Shown here: positions 44,462 through 55,735 of the stretch, one piece after another
How positions within the stretch are numbered: position 1 is the first letter of the stretch
Layout of the letters: the number at the start of each line of letters is the position of its first letter
Assembly: GCA_003956705.1 (NCBI GenBank)
Contig: QZCP01000457.1
Coordinates: 124,001-188,000, forward strand
Direction of reading: 5' to 3'
DNA: 64,000 bases
DNA from: Brevipalpus yothersi
Taxonomy: Eukaryota > Arthropoda > Arachnida > Trombidiformes > Tenuipalpidae
The notes under the pieces: generated by a model
Told to the model about the DNA's origin: nothing
The model's input: only the letters and a program-made list of their open reading frames with translations
Database searches by the model: none
Made by a program: the position numbers and the translations under genes

Positions 44462-46701
44462 ATGCAAGTTCTCAAAGGATTGAATGATCCAGATGGTATC
44501 AGATAATTCGATTGCTCTTCCGTAACCATGATTGATTTGAAGATGAGAGTAAAAAAACTTCATCCACACAATGCATCCATTTGAGTTCGATTCCCTCCCT
44601 CTCTCTCTCTCTCTCGACCCCATCCATCAGGAAGATTTTGGGTGTAAGATAGGAAAAAGGAAAGTATTCTGAGTGTGAAAGAGTTTGTTATTAGTTTGTT
44701 GATCAACTTGTCGAAAAATAGCTGCGATAGTCAAATATCAGATAGCGAAGGAGAGAAAGAACTCTGGAATCAACGAGCTCATCTCTCAATCTAGATCTAC
44801 GTTTGCATCTATTAGAAGGAAACGGAATAGCTGGAGGAAGAGGATGTGAAAAGGGAATAAATCAGGATGCTTGAGAGAGGAAGAGGCAAACTTAAAAACC
44901 CATGATTCTGTGGAAACTAGAATGACATCATGAAGAAGCATACATTCAATCAGAGCGAGAGAAAGAAAGAGAGAGAGAGTGAGTAAGGAGGAAAAAATTC
45001 TCACATTATCATGCTGATTGAATAAATCCGATGCTCAACAATTCTGCTGATCACCATCATCATCACAATTCTATCTGAATTTAGACATAAATAAGCAGCA
45101 TGATGGTGATTGATAAAATATACCACCCTTCCATGTGAGTGTGATCAGTTTTTTCTTCTCTCACCTCTTACTGTTAACACTCTAAATGAGTGCAAGAAAA
45201 TGGGGTGAAAAGTTGGAAACAAGAGTGTGGGCTAAAGATTTTCATACCAATCAAGTGAATATTTATTCACTCATGAACCTGTTGAGCCTATCATGAAATA
45301 TCCTAAGACTTTTTCCTTCTCTTCCTTTCTCTCTCTCGCTCAACAGTGACTGGCTTGCCCTCCATTTTTTTTACACTCAGAAAACTCTTGAATCCTCATT
45401 TTAATGTATCACTTAAGTTCGATTAAGCTTCCTGATAGTTATCTGCCTCTCTTCATCATGATCATATTCATTGAGTTGCTGGTCCATGTTTCTCTCTCGA
45501 GGTCTATCACCAACACATTATGTGATGATCCGCTTTAAGATTCCCCTCACCGTCTATCTTTGTTGATATTGCAATCAATCAAAGGGAAAAACAGTGAATC
45601 AATCTCGAGGGTTGAATTTCAGAGACTATCGGAGTTGGAGGGAATTCTGTCACAGAAAACGAACAATTTGCAATTCAATTTTTTTATGTCACCCTCGAGT
45701 TGAGCTCAATTGTCAGATGAGTAAGAAATGCTTATTAATCTGGAACAAGGTTACTTTTTCCCTTCGTTTGTACATGTCCATACAGCAGTCCATCACCACA
45801 ATGTTTAGGTTTTAAAATCATCTTACTCAATTGTCACTATCAAGTCAATATCACCGTATATCAACAATTCTATAGTTCACCGAAATCAACCGTCTCTGTC
45901 TGTCTGTGAACACAATTCTTCATGAACCGAGAGAGAGAGAAAGAAAGAAAGAGAAAGGAAGAACTTTCTCACCATAACTAACCTTTGGTGTAAAAAAACA
46001 ACAAGGGCTGATAGAGCTCTTCTTGAGCAGATGATTTTTTTCCTATTAGAGGGGTACTCAGAGAATCTCTCGATGAGAACAACAGAACCAGTTAAGATCC
46101 AGAAGAACGATAATGATTAAGACTTTTGGAAACGAGACAAGCAATGAGTATATGAATATGATGAACCAGAACAGTACACAATTGATTGAATATTCTCCTT
46201 CGAGAAGGAGATACTCAATGACTGAAGAACGAAGTTTAAATAGGTATTCCTCATGCATAGTGGAGGGCTGAGAGAAGCTCCAAGTTTCCTCTGTTTTCCA
46301 TGGGATATCCTCAGCGGATACTTTGATCCCTTATGATTCCTTATCTTTCATTTATAACAAAAAAATCTGTTATCGGGCTTTTTCACAGTTTACGCTGATA
46401 ATCTTTCCATAAATGATCATTTCCGGCGCTATTTTGATGTTAAAACGCAAGTTTCCAAAGAAAACATTGATTTCCCATTGAATTCAGTGCATTCGATTGA
46501 TTTTTCTCGATTTTCGACATGACGCTGTCATTTTTGTTGTATCAAAGTAGATATTTTTTTCAAGAGTATAAACAGATCAAAAATACAAAGAAATTAGCGG
46601 TGTCACCCAGTTTGGAGATTTTCATTTTTTGGCCCACTTTTCGCCAACCAAAAAAAATCCTAAAAATATTTGAAAATTCTTCTTAAACTATGCTCAGGTG
46701 G
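44334..46701. other. Non-coding with simple repeats
   Basis: Several GA/CT-rich tracts (44,598-44,615; 44,955-44,980; 45,330-45,342; 45,930-45,960). No conserved frame. May include transposase-element flanks. Confidence 0.5.
44416..44456. repeat. (GA)n microsatellite
   Basis: Nearly pure AG run of about 41 bp upstream of the transposase gene. Confidence 0.97.
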
Positions 46702-49687
46702 CTACATGATATGAGTGAGTTTCATTGAAATCAAAAATCTGGCCGGAAATGCACCTCCTCCTTTGACTACTTTTGGTTCTCGGTTCAATCGTCTAAACGT
46801 TACAGAATTTACAATTTTTGGTTTTTCAACACTGAATCGAATACGGATGCAACACATGTAAAGTGTGAGGAGAAAAATAACACATGAAGTTATAATTCCA
46901 ATCCAGAAAGAAGTACTGTTCTTGTTTTCAGCAATTTGATTGCTCATGTAATTAAACGCATTAAACGCTTGGAAGAATCAATTTGTTGATTGTGGGTAAT
47001 TCAGGTGCCTGATATGGGGGTGTCTCAGGTATTTTCATGTTCAAAACTGAGCTCCAATCTTCAGATAAACCAACTATTTTGTCTATTCTATGTTTGTAGA
47101 GAAAATGTGATCGATCTCCAATACTAAATTTCGTTCTGTCGGATACTCGGAAAACATGAGGTGGGCACGGTTTCGTAACTCCATTCTGAGTAACATTATA
47201 TCCAGAACATTGGATATGATAGGAACCATTGATGTATCTTACATCTCTAGTTTGGCTAAATGTTTCATTTTTCAATCTACAGTCGGAAATTTTCCAATAT
47301 TCTGTGGAATTCATCGGTAATGTGTCAGTACAATGGCCGTTAGGAGGCAATGGTATATTTCCATCTTCTACTTCACTTGGAAATAAATCACATACTCTCG
47401 AATCGTTTTTCTCCACCATAAAATACTTTGGACCAACATACCTGATTTTACAATTATGAGTTGAATTGATTCTAAAGATTGGAAATGGTTTAGCTTCGAC
47501 AACTCTACGATTATCGTCCATGAGATGAGTCATAAAGATGGCACTGAGATTGTAATAACCATTTTCGACAGTAACTTCACAGCGAAATTAAGTGATTATT
47601 TCCATGGGACAATGTCCTAATCCAGCGCAAATTTCTTCAATTCCTAGTCCTCTGAAGGAGTTAGGATGGATGGTTCGATTATTTTTCATTTCGCTAGCAG
47701 CTTCCTGGAAGTCCCTTCCATTATTATTCAAATCAGTAGTTAACAAATGATATTCGACAGCTAATGATGGAATTAATTTAAACAAAGTTTCAGTATTAGC
47801 TTTCATTTGATGCAGAGCTACAGCTATTTGTTTGATTTGTTTTTGATTTTCTTCTACGGCTACTTGCAGCTCTTTATGACTATCAGCAACCATTTGGATA
47901 ATTTCAGATAATGCCAATATCTTTGTATCCAATATTTTCTTAGTTGTTTCTAACTCATTCGATTGTTTAACTAAGTAATAACTATTTGTTGCTGTTGCTA
48001 TTACGAGTCCAGCTAGTAAAATGATACCAGCGCTGACTCCAAGATCTCGCTACTCTCTTACTGGAGCAGTTTCACAAATTTTTTGTAATGGTTTGATGTA
48101 GTCCTTTTCATACGTTCGATTACATATTTCAATAGTATGGTTCATGTAATCTTGAATGCTGAGAGGAGCTTCCATTGAGGCATTTCGTGATTTCCTTTGC
48201 TGAATTGGATTAATTAGTCTTTCATAAACAGCAGCATCATTGGTCACAAATGCAGTTTTTTTCTCGATCTGTTTCTCATTAATTGTCCAACAAGTGACAG
48301 CTGTGGTAGAGGACACTGTAATGACACGAGCCATCTCCAAACAGTCAATATCGTTTTTTACATTTGAATACTTGAAATCGCTGAGACTTGGAATCTGGTC
48401 CCCAATAGTTATAGCCAAACCTAATCTCCCAGGTAAGTATGAGTAACCAATCATCCTACAGGTGAAGGTTTCCCAATTTCTCTTGTTCCATATTGGTTTT
48501 TAATCCATACACAATGTGGCACTTGCATAGTCATCATAACAATTAGAGTAATAACTTTGTACACTTTTCCAGTTCTCATGATCAGAGTGTTCGCCGGTAT
48601 AACTAGGTCGAGAATACCTTTCCATCCCATACCTTGTGCATTCTGAAAGGGATTCATTTTTCGCAATTTTCGATAACCAAACATTCTTACTTTCTCTTAA
48701 TTTTTCCTTTACACTTGTATCATTCATGTGGATACACTGATTACGAAGAATGGAACAGTCATACTTCAAGATATTAGATCCTAGTCGTTTTTTGATTTCT
48801 TTCGTATAATCATCACGAGCCCAATGCCAACTATTTTTATCAATTTCTGGAATTGGAGGAAGTGATATGTTTCTTCTATGTCTTGGTCCCGATATATTTT
48901 GAGCTGAACAAGGTGAAACGGTTTTTAGTTCCATATTGACTTCGTAGCAACCTTTGCTTGCTTTTAGTTTCAACTCTCTCCATTCTATTGGAGTTTCTTG
49001 ATTAAATACAGCGTTAACTACAGGTAATAATGTTAATGATAAGAGGGCGTTGAGTAAATTTTTCTCCGAGTTGGATATCTTCTGTTTTCGACTCTCCCTC
49101 TCCTCTCGTCGAGATGCTTTTGTTCCCTTCTGTGTCCTACGTTTATGGTCAGTTCGTTTTTTCTTCTTCTTCGATTTTACTGCTGTTGGGGGTGATTTTT
49201 CTTTCGATTCACTGTCAGTTTCATCTGTAGTGATCTGTTCTTTTTCAGAGCTCGAGGTATCATCAGTCGAAAAGAGATCAGTATTATTCGGAATCGGCTC
49301 TTGAGTTACTCCGATTTCCTTGGTAGGGAAATATTTTCCAACTAGTTTTGGTCCCAGTAATTCTCTAGTTCTCTTCATGACGAATCTTTTGTAACTTATC
49401 CTTAGTTTCTTGGTCAATGTCTTCTGGATTCTCATACAAATCGTCAAAAGTAAAGAAATAGCGTGTATCATATTTCTTGGTTGGGTTTTTCTTGCCTTTG
49501 AATCTTTTTGACAGTTCATTTCGATAACTTTGGACTTCATCTGGAGTGGCCACACAAGGGGTAGGGCAAGTGAAACATGAAAAACTGGATTCCTGAAGGA
49601 AGAACGAAATATAAAACTCGATCGAAAAATGAGCAGAAGGGTACGATCTTTTGAACAATTCAGTTCAGCGAGAATAAAAATCATCAA
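46702..49687 (-). pseudogene. Envelope-type fusion glycoprotein, decayed
   Basis: Minus-strand coding region with several breaks. In order it shows a Lys/Arg-rich acidic-then-basic leader (about 49,370-49,080), a hydrophobic signal segment near 49,060-49,000, and a Cys-containing ectodomain with a basic RHRR site near 48,870. A hydrophobic Gly/Ala-rich stretch near 48,040-47,970 resembles a fusion peptide and is followed by a Gln/Glu-rich heptad region (about 47,950-47,700). A second Cys- and glycosylation-site-rich part and a transmembrane helix near 46,910-46,850 with a short tail complete it. In-frame stops lie at 48500-48502, 48050-48052 and 47588-47590, and frameshifts near 46,965 and 49,370. 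The layout is that of a class I viral or retroelement envelope. The exact virus or element family is not identified. Non-functional as read. Confidence 0.6.
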
Positions 49688-49711
49688 TAGTTAAGAAAAA
49701 TATTGTTTCCA
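49578..49711 (+). repeat. 134-bp terminal repeat, inner copy, inverted
   Basis: Reads TGAAAAACTGGATTCC...TTGTTTCCA on the plus strand, opposite to the two outer copies. It is flanked on the left by the internal sequence shared with the left LTR (GGGCAAGTGAAAC) and on the right by a primer-binding site, so internal-type sequence lies on both sides, as at an LTR junction of a circular or tandem form. Confidence 0.8.
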
Positions 49712-49713
49712 AA

Positions 49714-49731
49714 TGGTGACCCGAACGTGAT
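49714..49731 (+). promoter_or_regulatory. Primer-binding site matching tRNA-Trp 3' end
   Basis: TGGTGACCCGAACGTGAT begins two bases after the LTR end. Its complement ends in CACCA and matches the 3' part of a tRNA-Trp (compare the fragment at 52000-52048). This fixes the plus direction for this LTR copy. Confidence 0.7.
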
Positions 49732-51446
49732 TGATTAGTAGTTATTTGTCGAATAGTTATATTACCTACAATCGATACTGTAATAAGATTTTGGAGTGTG
49801 GTTTTGTGTTTTGTAAAATCGTTAATTTCAAATTCGGTAAAGATAAGTAATTTTTATGTCTTTTTCTATCTATTTCTATCTTGTTTCTGTTGAGCCTTTT
49901 CTACCCATTTATCATTGGTGTGGTTAATCTTAATCCAATAGTGATGAGTTTTATGTTGATGAAGATTATCTCGTGGAAGGTGAGAAAGAAATAACTAAGT
50001 GAGCCCAGTTAAAGTTTAGAGAGAGATAGAGAGAGAGAGATGAGAAGAGAGATGAGAAGAGAGAAATAATTAAAATTATGACGAAACATGAAAATCCATT
50101 TTTTTGACACAACCGTTGTCCTGTCAGAGTTGACCTTTCATCTGAAGATTTAGAGAGATTCATCAGCACAGTCATAAGAAGTATGTATGATCTTCAAGCG
50201 AATTATCTACCATTAAATGCCAGTATAATCTGTCATTTTGCTTTCTGATCTTCTGATACTAATTTCTATATCATTGATCAGAATATACTATTGTGGCGGA
50301 GAATTATTCTAATGGTAAAATTGAATCAATAAAATGATGCCCATCCATGTACTTCTTATAGCACATCTGCTGAAGAATATTGCTTTCCCTTCAATTATCC
50401 ACACTGAAATCGAATTGGGTGAAAATGCTGTTCAAAATCATAAGACTGAATCAGGATGAGATGGTGGAATAGATGAATTTGTGTGCAAATATGATGAGTG
50501 AGTAAGAAGAGGTGAAATCTGATGGGAACTCAGAAGTTCTCAAGATCATGACAAATTAAAAGTATCTACATCTTTCCTGAAACAGAATTTCCAGATGAAT
50601 AAGATAGGATCAGTATCAATGTTCATTGGATGTTCATCATCTCTACTCTTTCTGTTCAGTAAATGTTGCTTGTTACATTTTACATTTTTTATTCTCTCCT
50701 CCTTTTCTTATTCTATCAATCTACCTCATTCTCACATTTTCCTTTGGGTGTTACGAATAAGATAAGCAAATTGCATATATTGACTGAAATAAATAAGCTT
50801 CAAGGTGAAAGATTGAGAACTCAACTTGTTTTAAACTCTCGTTTTCAAATGCACGCCCTACTTTTTTTGAAAAATTCTCATTCACCTCTAGGCTGGTCAT
50901 TAAAAATGCGCTTCACAAGGAAGTAGCTAGATAAAAACCTGAGATATATACGTTTACATTGATTCGTTTGATTCATAATTTTCCTCCTTTCTTTTCTTCT
51001 TATTATTTTACTTCTTTTTCTCTTTTCTCTTATCACCGTTGAAAACCTTATCTAAAAACCTTCAGGTTGTTTTTTTCCTTTATTCTCAATTCTGTCCTTC
51101 ATCTCCATGAAACTGTTCATGCAACGTATAAGGAAAATGATCAGATAATATGGTTCAAGAAAAAATGAGGCCACTAGTGGTAGTACTTGAGACATAACAT
51201 CATGAACTCCTATCTTTCGTATATGTATCAAGAAACGATTGCTAAAATACAAGTGATAATAAAAATAGGTCGGAAGGTGAATTTTTTTTCCTGAGGAAAG
51301 TGGAAGAAAGTAAAAGTTTCGTGCTCTTATTACTGAGCTGTGTGTTCATGATGTACTATGTTTTCTGTCATTGAACATAGTGAATAAGAAAATATATGTT
51401 ATTGTTCTCATATACATATACATATACTAGAGTGATTGGAATACTG
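49732..51446. other. Non-coding; possible element leader and spacer
   Basis: AT-rich, with a GA-rich tract at about 50,018-50,066. No coding frame supported. Confidence 0.45.
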
Positions 51447-51897
51447 TTATGTGGCAACGGATTGAGTGTAGCTAAATCCGGCTTCTATCTCTGCTACATC
51501 ATGGATAAGATTTTCCACTTGCTCAATTCCACTCAATTCAATGCTCTTTTCATCTCTGTCATCATCATCATCGTCATCATCATCATCGTCTGAAAATAAG
51601 AATAGAGTAAGAGAAAATCAGAAAACACATTGATGATTTCCACAATTTGATCTGCCATAAGGGAACAAATCTGTGTGCGAAAAATTATTGATCACACTTA
51701 CTTTCAATGAAATTCAAACCATCATCAACACTGTTCTCTCCAACATCATGCTCTTTGATCACCACTTCATCGTGTTCATACTTATCCTCCTTAACAACTT
51801 TCAATTCATTCGAAATTCGAGATGCATCACGAATATTGAGGGTTGGTGCTGTCTGTGAGCTTTCCGGCTCAATAGGAGTGACCACAACTTCCATCAT
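51447..51897 (-). pseudogene. Last two exons of an unrecognised acidic host-type gene
   Basis: Minus-strand frame from about 51,990 (first ATG 51897) reads through ...TPIEPESSQTAPTLNIRDAS to a consensus donor (A|GTAAGTG) at 51702. A 112-nt intron ends TTTTCAG, and exon 51589-51447 joins in frame: a run of ten Asp, then RDEKSIELSG and stop. Joined length from the ATG is 112 aa. The frame stays open upstream to the tRNA fragment at about 51,995, where it is cut off, so the 5' part of the gene is missing. A spliced cellular-style tail inside an LTR-bounded insertion suggests captured or trapped host sequence. Family unknown. Confidence 0.5.
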
Positions 51898-51999
51898 TGA
51901 ATTGTGTTGGTCCGCTAAGGTTGATGAGAATAAGTCTACACCAGGAATTTGGATTCGGACAATCGAGATGTTCGACCATTGTTGGACGCAGAAGATCCA

Positions 52000-52048
52000 C
52001 TGACTCCAGATCAGAAGGCTGCGTGTTCAAATCACGTTCGGATCACCA
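52000..52048 (+). pseudogene. tRNA-Trp(CCA) 3' half fused to the right LTR
   Basis: Contains anticodon stem-loop CTGA-CTCCAGA-TCAG with anticodon CCA at 52006-52008, variable region AGGCT, a T-arm GCGTG-TTCAAAT-CACGT, the 3' acceptor strand TCGGATC, discriminator A, and CCA at 52046-52048. The 5' half (acceptor 5' strand and D-arm) is absent. Genomic tRNA genes in animals normally lack the CCA tail, so this looks like reverse-transcribed tRNA primer. Two bases separate it from the LTR. Confidence 0.75.
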
Positions 52049-52050
52049 TT

Positions 52051-52184
52051 TGGAAACAATATTTTCCTTAACTATTAATGATTTTTATTCTCGCTGAACT
52101 GAACTGTTCAAAAGATCCTACCCTTCTGCTCATTTTTCGATCGAGTTTTATATTTCGTTCTTCCTTCAGGAATCCAGTTTTTCA
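52051..52184 (-). repeat. 134-bp terminal repeat (LTR), right copy
   Basis: Same orientation and exactly the same length as the left copy, with few differences (e.g. TTTTCC against TTTTTC near its start). Followed by GGTTTC and then receptor coding sequence. Confidence 0.8.
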
Positions 52185-52186
52185 GG

Positions 52187-53168
52187 TTTCAAAACAAAAT
52201 AGTTTTGGTGCAAAGATGAGAACCTGGTATGTAAAAAACTTCAAGAGATGTCATATGATCTTTTTGTTTCTTGCTATCTATTTGGATCTGTGGACATTCA
52301 TAACACATTGTATTTATAATGATATTATCAATGTGCTAACAGTTGATCTCTTATGGTGTCTAATTAATCTTTCCCCATATTATTTTCACGTTACTCAATC
52401 TATTGTGTGTCCAATACTGGCTGCTCTCATGTTTGTGTGTTGTGAAATATATCTGGATGAACTATTATCAGATTTAAGTACTCGATCAAATGAGCAACGC
52501 TCATTACAAGGAATAAATGAGCTCAAGAATGAAGTATTGAATATTCTTCATAAACAGATTTCTCTTTTGAATTTCATGTAACAATGTAACAACTATTGGA
52601 AAAATTTAATCGGAATTTTCGTAATATTTGCCATACTTAGCATAGGTGTTATACTTGCGATCATTCCAAGAATTGATGGAGGGGCAAAAACAGTACTTAT
52701 AATTGGCATGATAATTGCAATTTTCTGGTTTGCTCCATTTTTTATCTTGGAAATAGAAATTTCATGAAGGTAGGGTGTATTCAAAGAATATCTATTCCCA
52801 AGAAGAACTAAACATATGCAAATTACAGGTAAAAAAATTGAGGAAAGGGTTTCTTCGTTTCTCAATGGCCAAATTACCAGCAGACATCACCATCAAGGTT
52901 CAAGATCAAACTCATGGACTCGATTACAGAGGAGCTTCCACAGTGTTCGATACAACTCCTCTGTTGAATCATGGCCTCATAATTGTGAGTTATTACTAAG
53001 TTTTGATTTAATCCCACCATTTATCTTATCTTTTCCCCACAGCTATCAATAATTCAGATTTCATTATGAAAGTATCAGCCTACTAATTGAATTCGCTCTC
53101 TTGACTCCCAACAGACTCTGCTAGAAATCGCTTGCAACTCCATGATGGCTCAATTGATGTTGCAATGA
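52187..53168 (+). pseudogene. F-type receptor, 3' part, after the insertion
   Basis: Continues the gene broken at 39132. Exon 1 resumes with KQNSFGAKMRTWYVKNFKRC and runs to ...SLLNFM, where CAA of the paralogs is TAA (52579-52581). It goes on as QCNNYWKNLIGIFV and has a 1-nt loss near 52,743 before the exon end. Exon 2 (52829-52984, 156 nt) and exon 3 (53115-53168) keep their splice sites. So besides the insertion there is one nonsense change and one frameshift, meaning the gene is dead and has been for some time. Confidence 0.85.
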
Positions 53169-54371
53169 GATGTGGTCTAATCAAACGTGCAGTGCCGGAA
53201 AGAGGATTACAAAATCTTTCCCTTATATTCAGGGAAGATTAGAAGCATGATAGCTATAACTACTTCTATGATGATCAGTTCATCATCTATTCTGGAGCAT
53301 TCACGTTCCTTTGTCTCGCGAATATTTCATCCATTGAAAGTGGTTAGATTCATCCCATATTAACAAGCATGAAAAAATATCATCCACCCGTGATCATTAA
53401 AAACCAATAAGGAGCTATAGACCTCATTTTTTGATGAGAAAAATCTTCTATTCTTTCTTGTGACTCACAGAATCAATTAAATGGTTTTGTCGCAGAAGAT
53501 TTTAGGCAACCCGGCTATTTTTTCTACAATCTTGCATCATCGAATTTGACTCACTTATATAAATCAGTGGTATTTTGAGAATGTTCGACAACCCCCCCCC
53601 AAAGTAAATATATCAAATTGTGATATGATACATCAGGTATAATCGAGCCGTAATCACAATATGCTGGTACAGGCTTATTGTCTATCACCATGCTATTGAT
53701 GTCTTGAATAAACTAGGCTGAAATCTGGCTCTCTAAAAAAATAAACAGTATTCTACTATTAGGCTATGTTGGTCGGTATTCGAGTCATTAACCATGCGGA
53801 GGTTATCAAAAATTTCAGATTTGTGTCAATCAGTTTATTTTCCGATGTGATTTGATCTGATTGCGAGATAATCGCTCTTGCAACAATAAGTAGGCCGATA
53901 TTATGATAAGAAAGCCAGAGAAATAGAATAACTTTCTAATTTAGTGAGAAAATCTCAGCAAATACACGTAGTATTTAATGGCATTACGTTGATACTTTTA
54001 GCAATAAAGTATTCTGGGTCAAGGCTTCATCTGCACAATTTTATGTCAGGGCTTCTCTGAGAATAGAAATGCACAAGAATCAAATGAGGCTCTATAAAAG
54101 TTGTGATGATAGAAAGAGTAAGTTATTGGAAAATATTTTGCAACAACTCGTAATCGATATGTGCATCTTGATAATCATAAAACATGAAACATTTCCAGAT
54201 GGATATTGATATGACTCAAGAATATATCCACATATTCTCTTGACTTGCACTAATATTTTGAGGAATCACTCGAAAGTATCATTCAAGTGTTATTGAAAAT
54301 CGGTGATCTAATCATAACTATCTTAATATCTATTAACTTGACTAGTACAGTCTATTTCAACCCGAGTAGAA
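53169..54371. other. Conserved spacer of the receptor repeat unit
   Basis: The right 650 bp aligns with 30,880-31,528 and 61,370-62,014; the left part aligns with the 3' flank of receptor 18821. A run of C (53,591-53,599) is present. No gene. Confidence 0.55.
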
Positions 54372-55735
54372 ATGAAGCATGACGAAGAGTCAGATAAGGA
54401 GTTGATTGACGAATATTTGAGAAAATGGGGAATACCAATCCAGATTGATCGAAGAAAAGTGCAGTCTCACAAATTTTTCAGGAATACTGACTATATTTCT
54501 CTGATTTCTCTGGTCATTTTCGTTATCAGGTATTCAATTCTCTTGATTTCCTCCGATAAATCACTCCATAAAGCTCTGAGTAATCATTTTTCATATTATC
54601 CAAAGGAAAATTTCTTTTTGTGTATGTTCGTAGAAATTCTTCTGATAGGTCTGATTGTACAAAAACTGTTGATGATTAATTATCGAAAGAATGAACGAAT
54701 GATGAGATGGATCTGTACGTCTGGTCACATATCTATCGTTCCAAGAAGTGCGGCGAAGCAAAGAAGTTTTGATGAGGAGATAAAAAATTGGTTTGCTAAG
54801 AATTTCAAGATTTGCCACCTTGTAATCCTAGTTATAACTGGTTATTGTGGATTATGGATATTCATAACACATTGTATTTACAATGATATTTTGTACGTGC
54901 TGAGTGTTGATCTCTTTTGGTCGCTGGGCATTCTTCCATCTTATTACTTTCAGGTTGCTCAATTAATTGTGTGTCCAATGATGGCTGCTCTCATGTCCAT
55001 ATACTGTGGTCAGTGCCTCGATGGCTTATCATCAGGCATGAGTATTCGAGAAATTGAAACAAGTTCATTTGGTGAAATTCATGCACTCAGGATTGAACTA
55101 TTTAATATTCTTCATAAACAAAATTCTGTCTTGAGTTTCATACACCAATGTAATAGTTATTGGAAAAATTTAATTGGAATTGGCGTTCTATCTGCAATAT
55201 TCACCTCCAGTTTAGCACTTGTGATCACTCCTAGGCTCGATGAAGGTGGGGGAACAACTCTCACAATAGGCATGGCCATCATCTTGGTAACATTCGTTCC
55301 ATTTTTCTATCTCGGGAGGAGAAATTTCGGGAAGGTAAAGTACAGTATATCTGACTCAGATTTCTAGTGGAAAAGAACTAAATCTATCTTTTATAGGTTA
55401 AAAAATTGAGAAAAGACCTATTTCGTTTCTCAACGACCAAATTACCAGTTGATGTTACCATCAAAATCCAAGATCAAGCTTATGGATTTGACTTTATAGG
55501 AGCTTTCACAGTGTTTGATACAGCTCCCCTTTCGAATTATGGCCTCATGATTGTGAGTTTTGACTATGTTTTGACTTGATGGCACCATTTTTCTTATCTT
55601 CTATTGACAAATATCATCGATTCAGATTCAAAACCCAAAAGTATCAGTGCACTAATTGAATTCTGTCTCTTCAATCAACAGACTCTGTTAGAAATCGCTT
55701 GCAACTCGATGATGGTTCAATTGGCACTGCAATAA
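54372..55735 (+). CDS. Gustatory-receptor-like 7TM chemoreceptor (D-type)
   Basis: Exons 54372-55334, 55397-55552 and 55682-55735; predicted 390 aa. N-terminus MKHDEESDKELIDEYLRKWG. Hydrophobic segments match 31529. The helix-4 loop reads ILYVLSVDLFWSLGILPSYY, more diverged than in siblings. Exon 2 includes TIKIQDQAYGFDFIGAFTVFD and exon 3 TLLEIACNSMMVQLALQ. Introns are 62 and 129 nt, phase 0, with clear GT-AG ends. No breaks, so probably functional. Confidence 0.82.

Larger units (their letters stand above)
39133..52184 (-). mobile_element. 13-kb LTR-bounded composite insertion inside a receptor gene
   Basis: Two 134-bp direct repeats (39133-39266, 52051-52184) bound a segment that splits one receptor exon. 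A third copy is inverted at 49578-49711. By the primer-binding side, the outer element reads on the minus strand: 5' LTR on the right, tRNA-Trp sequence next to it, 3' LTR on the left. Main cargo is also on the minus strand: two host-like exons, an envelope-type gene, a DDE transposase and a Gag-like/exonuclease region. No reverse transcriptase or integrase was seen, and the order (envelope before Gag) is not that of a normal retroelement, so nested or recombined elements are likely. Flanks share a TTTCAAAA word but no clean target duplication. Confidence 0.65.

Noticed and set aside
44291..44623. Frame rich in SLSLSL across the GA microsatellite
   Set aside because: Translation of a dinucleotide repeat, not a gene.
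49050..49304. Plus-strand frame opposite the envelope-type gene
   Set aside because: Antisense shadow of the Lys/Glu-rich coding stretch.
52000..52048. Complete tRNA-Trp gene
   Set aside because: The 5' acceptor strand and D-arm are missing, and the CCA tail is in the DNA, so it cannot be a working tRNA gene.
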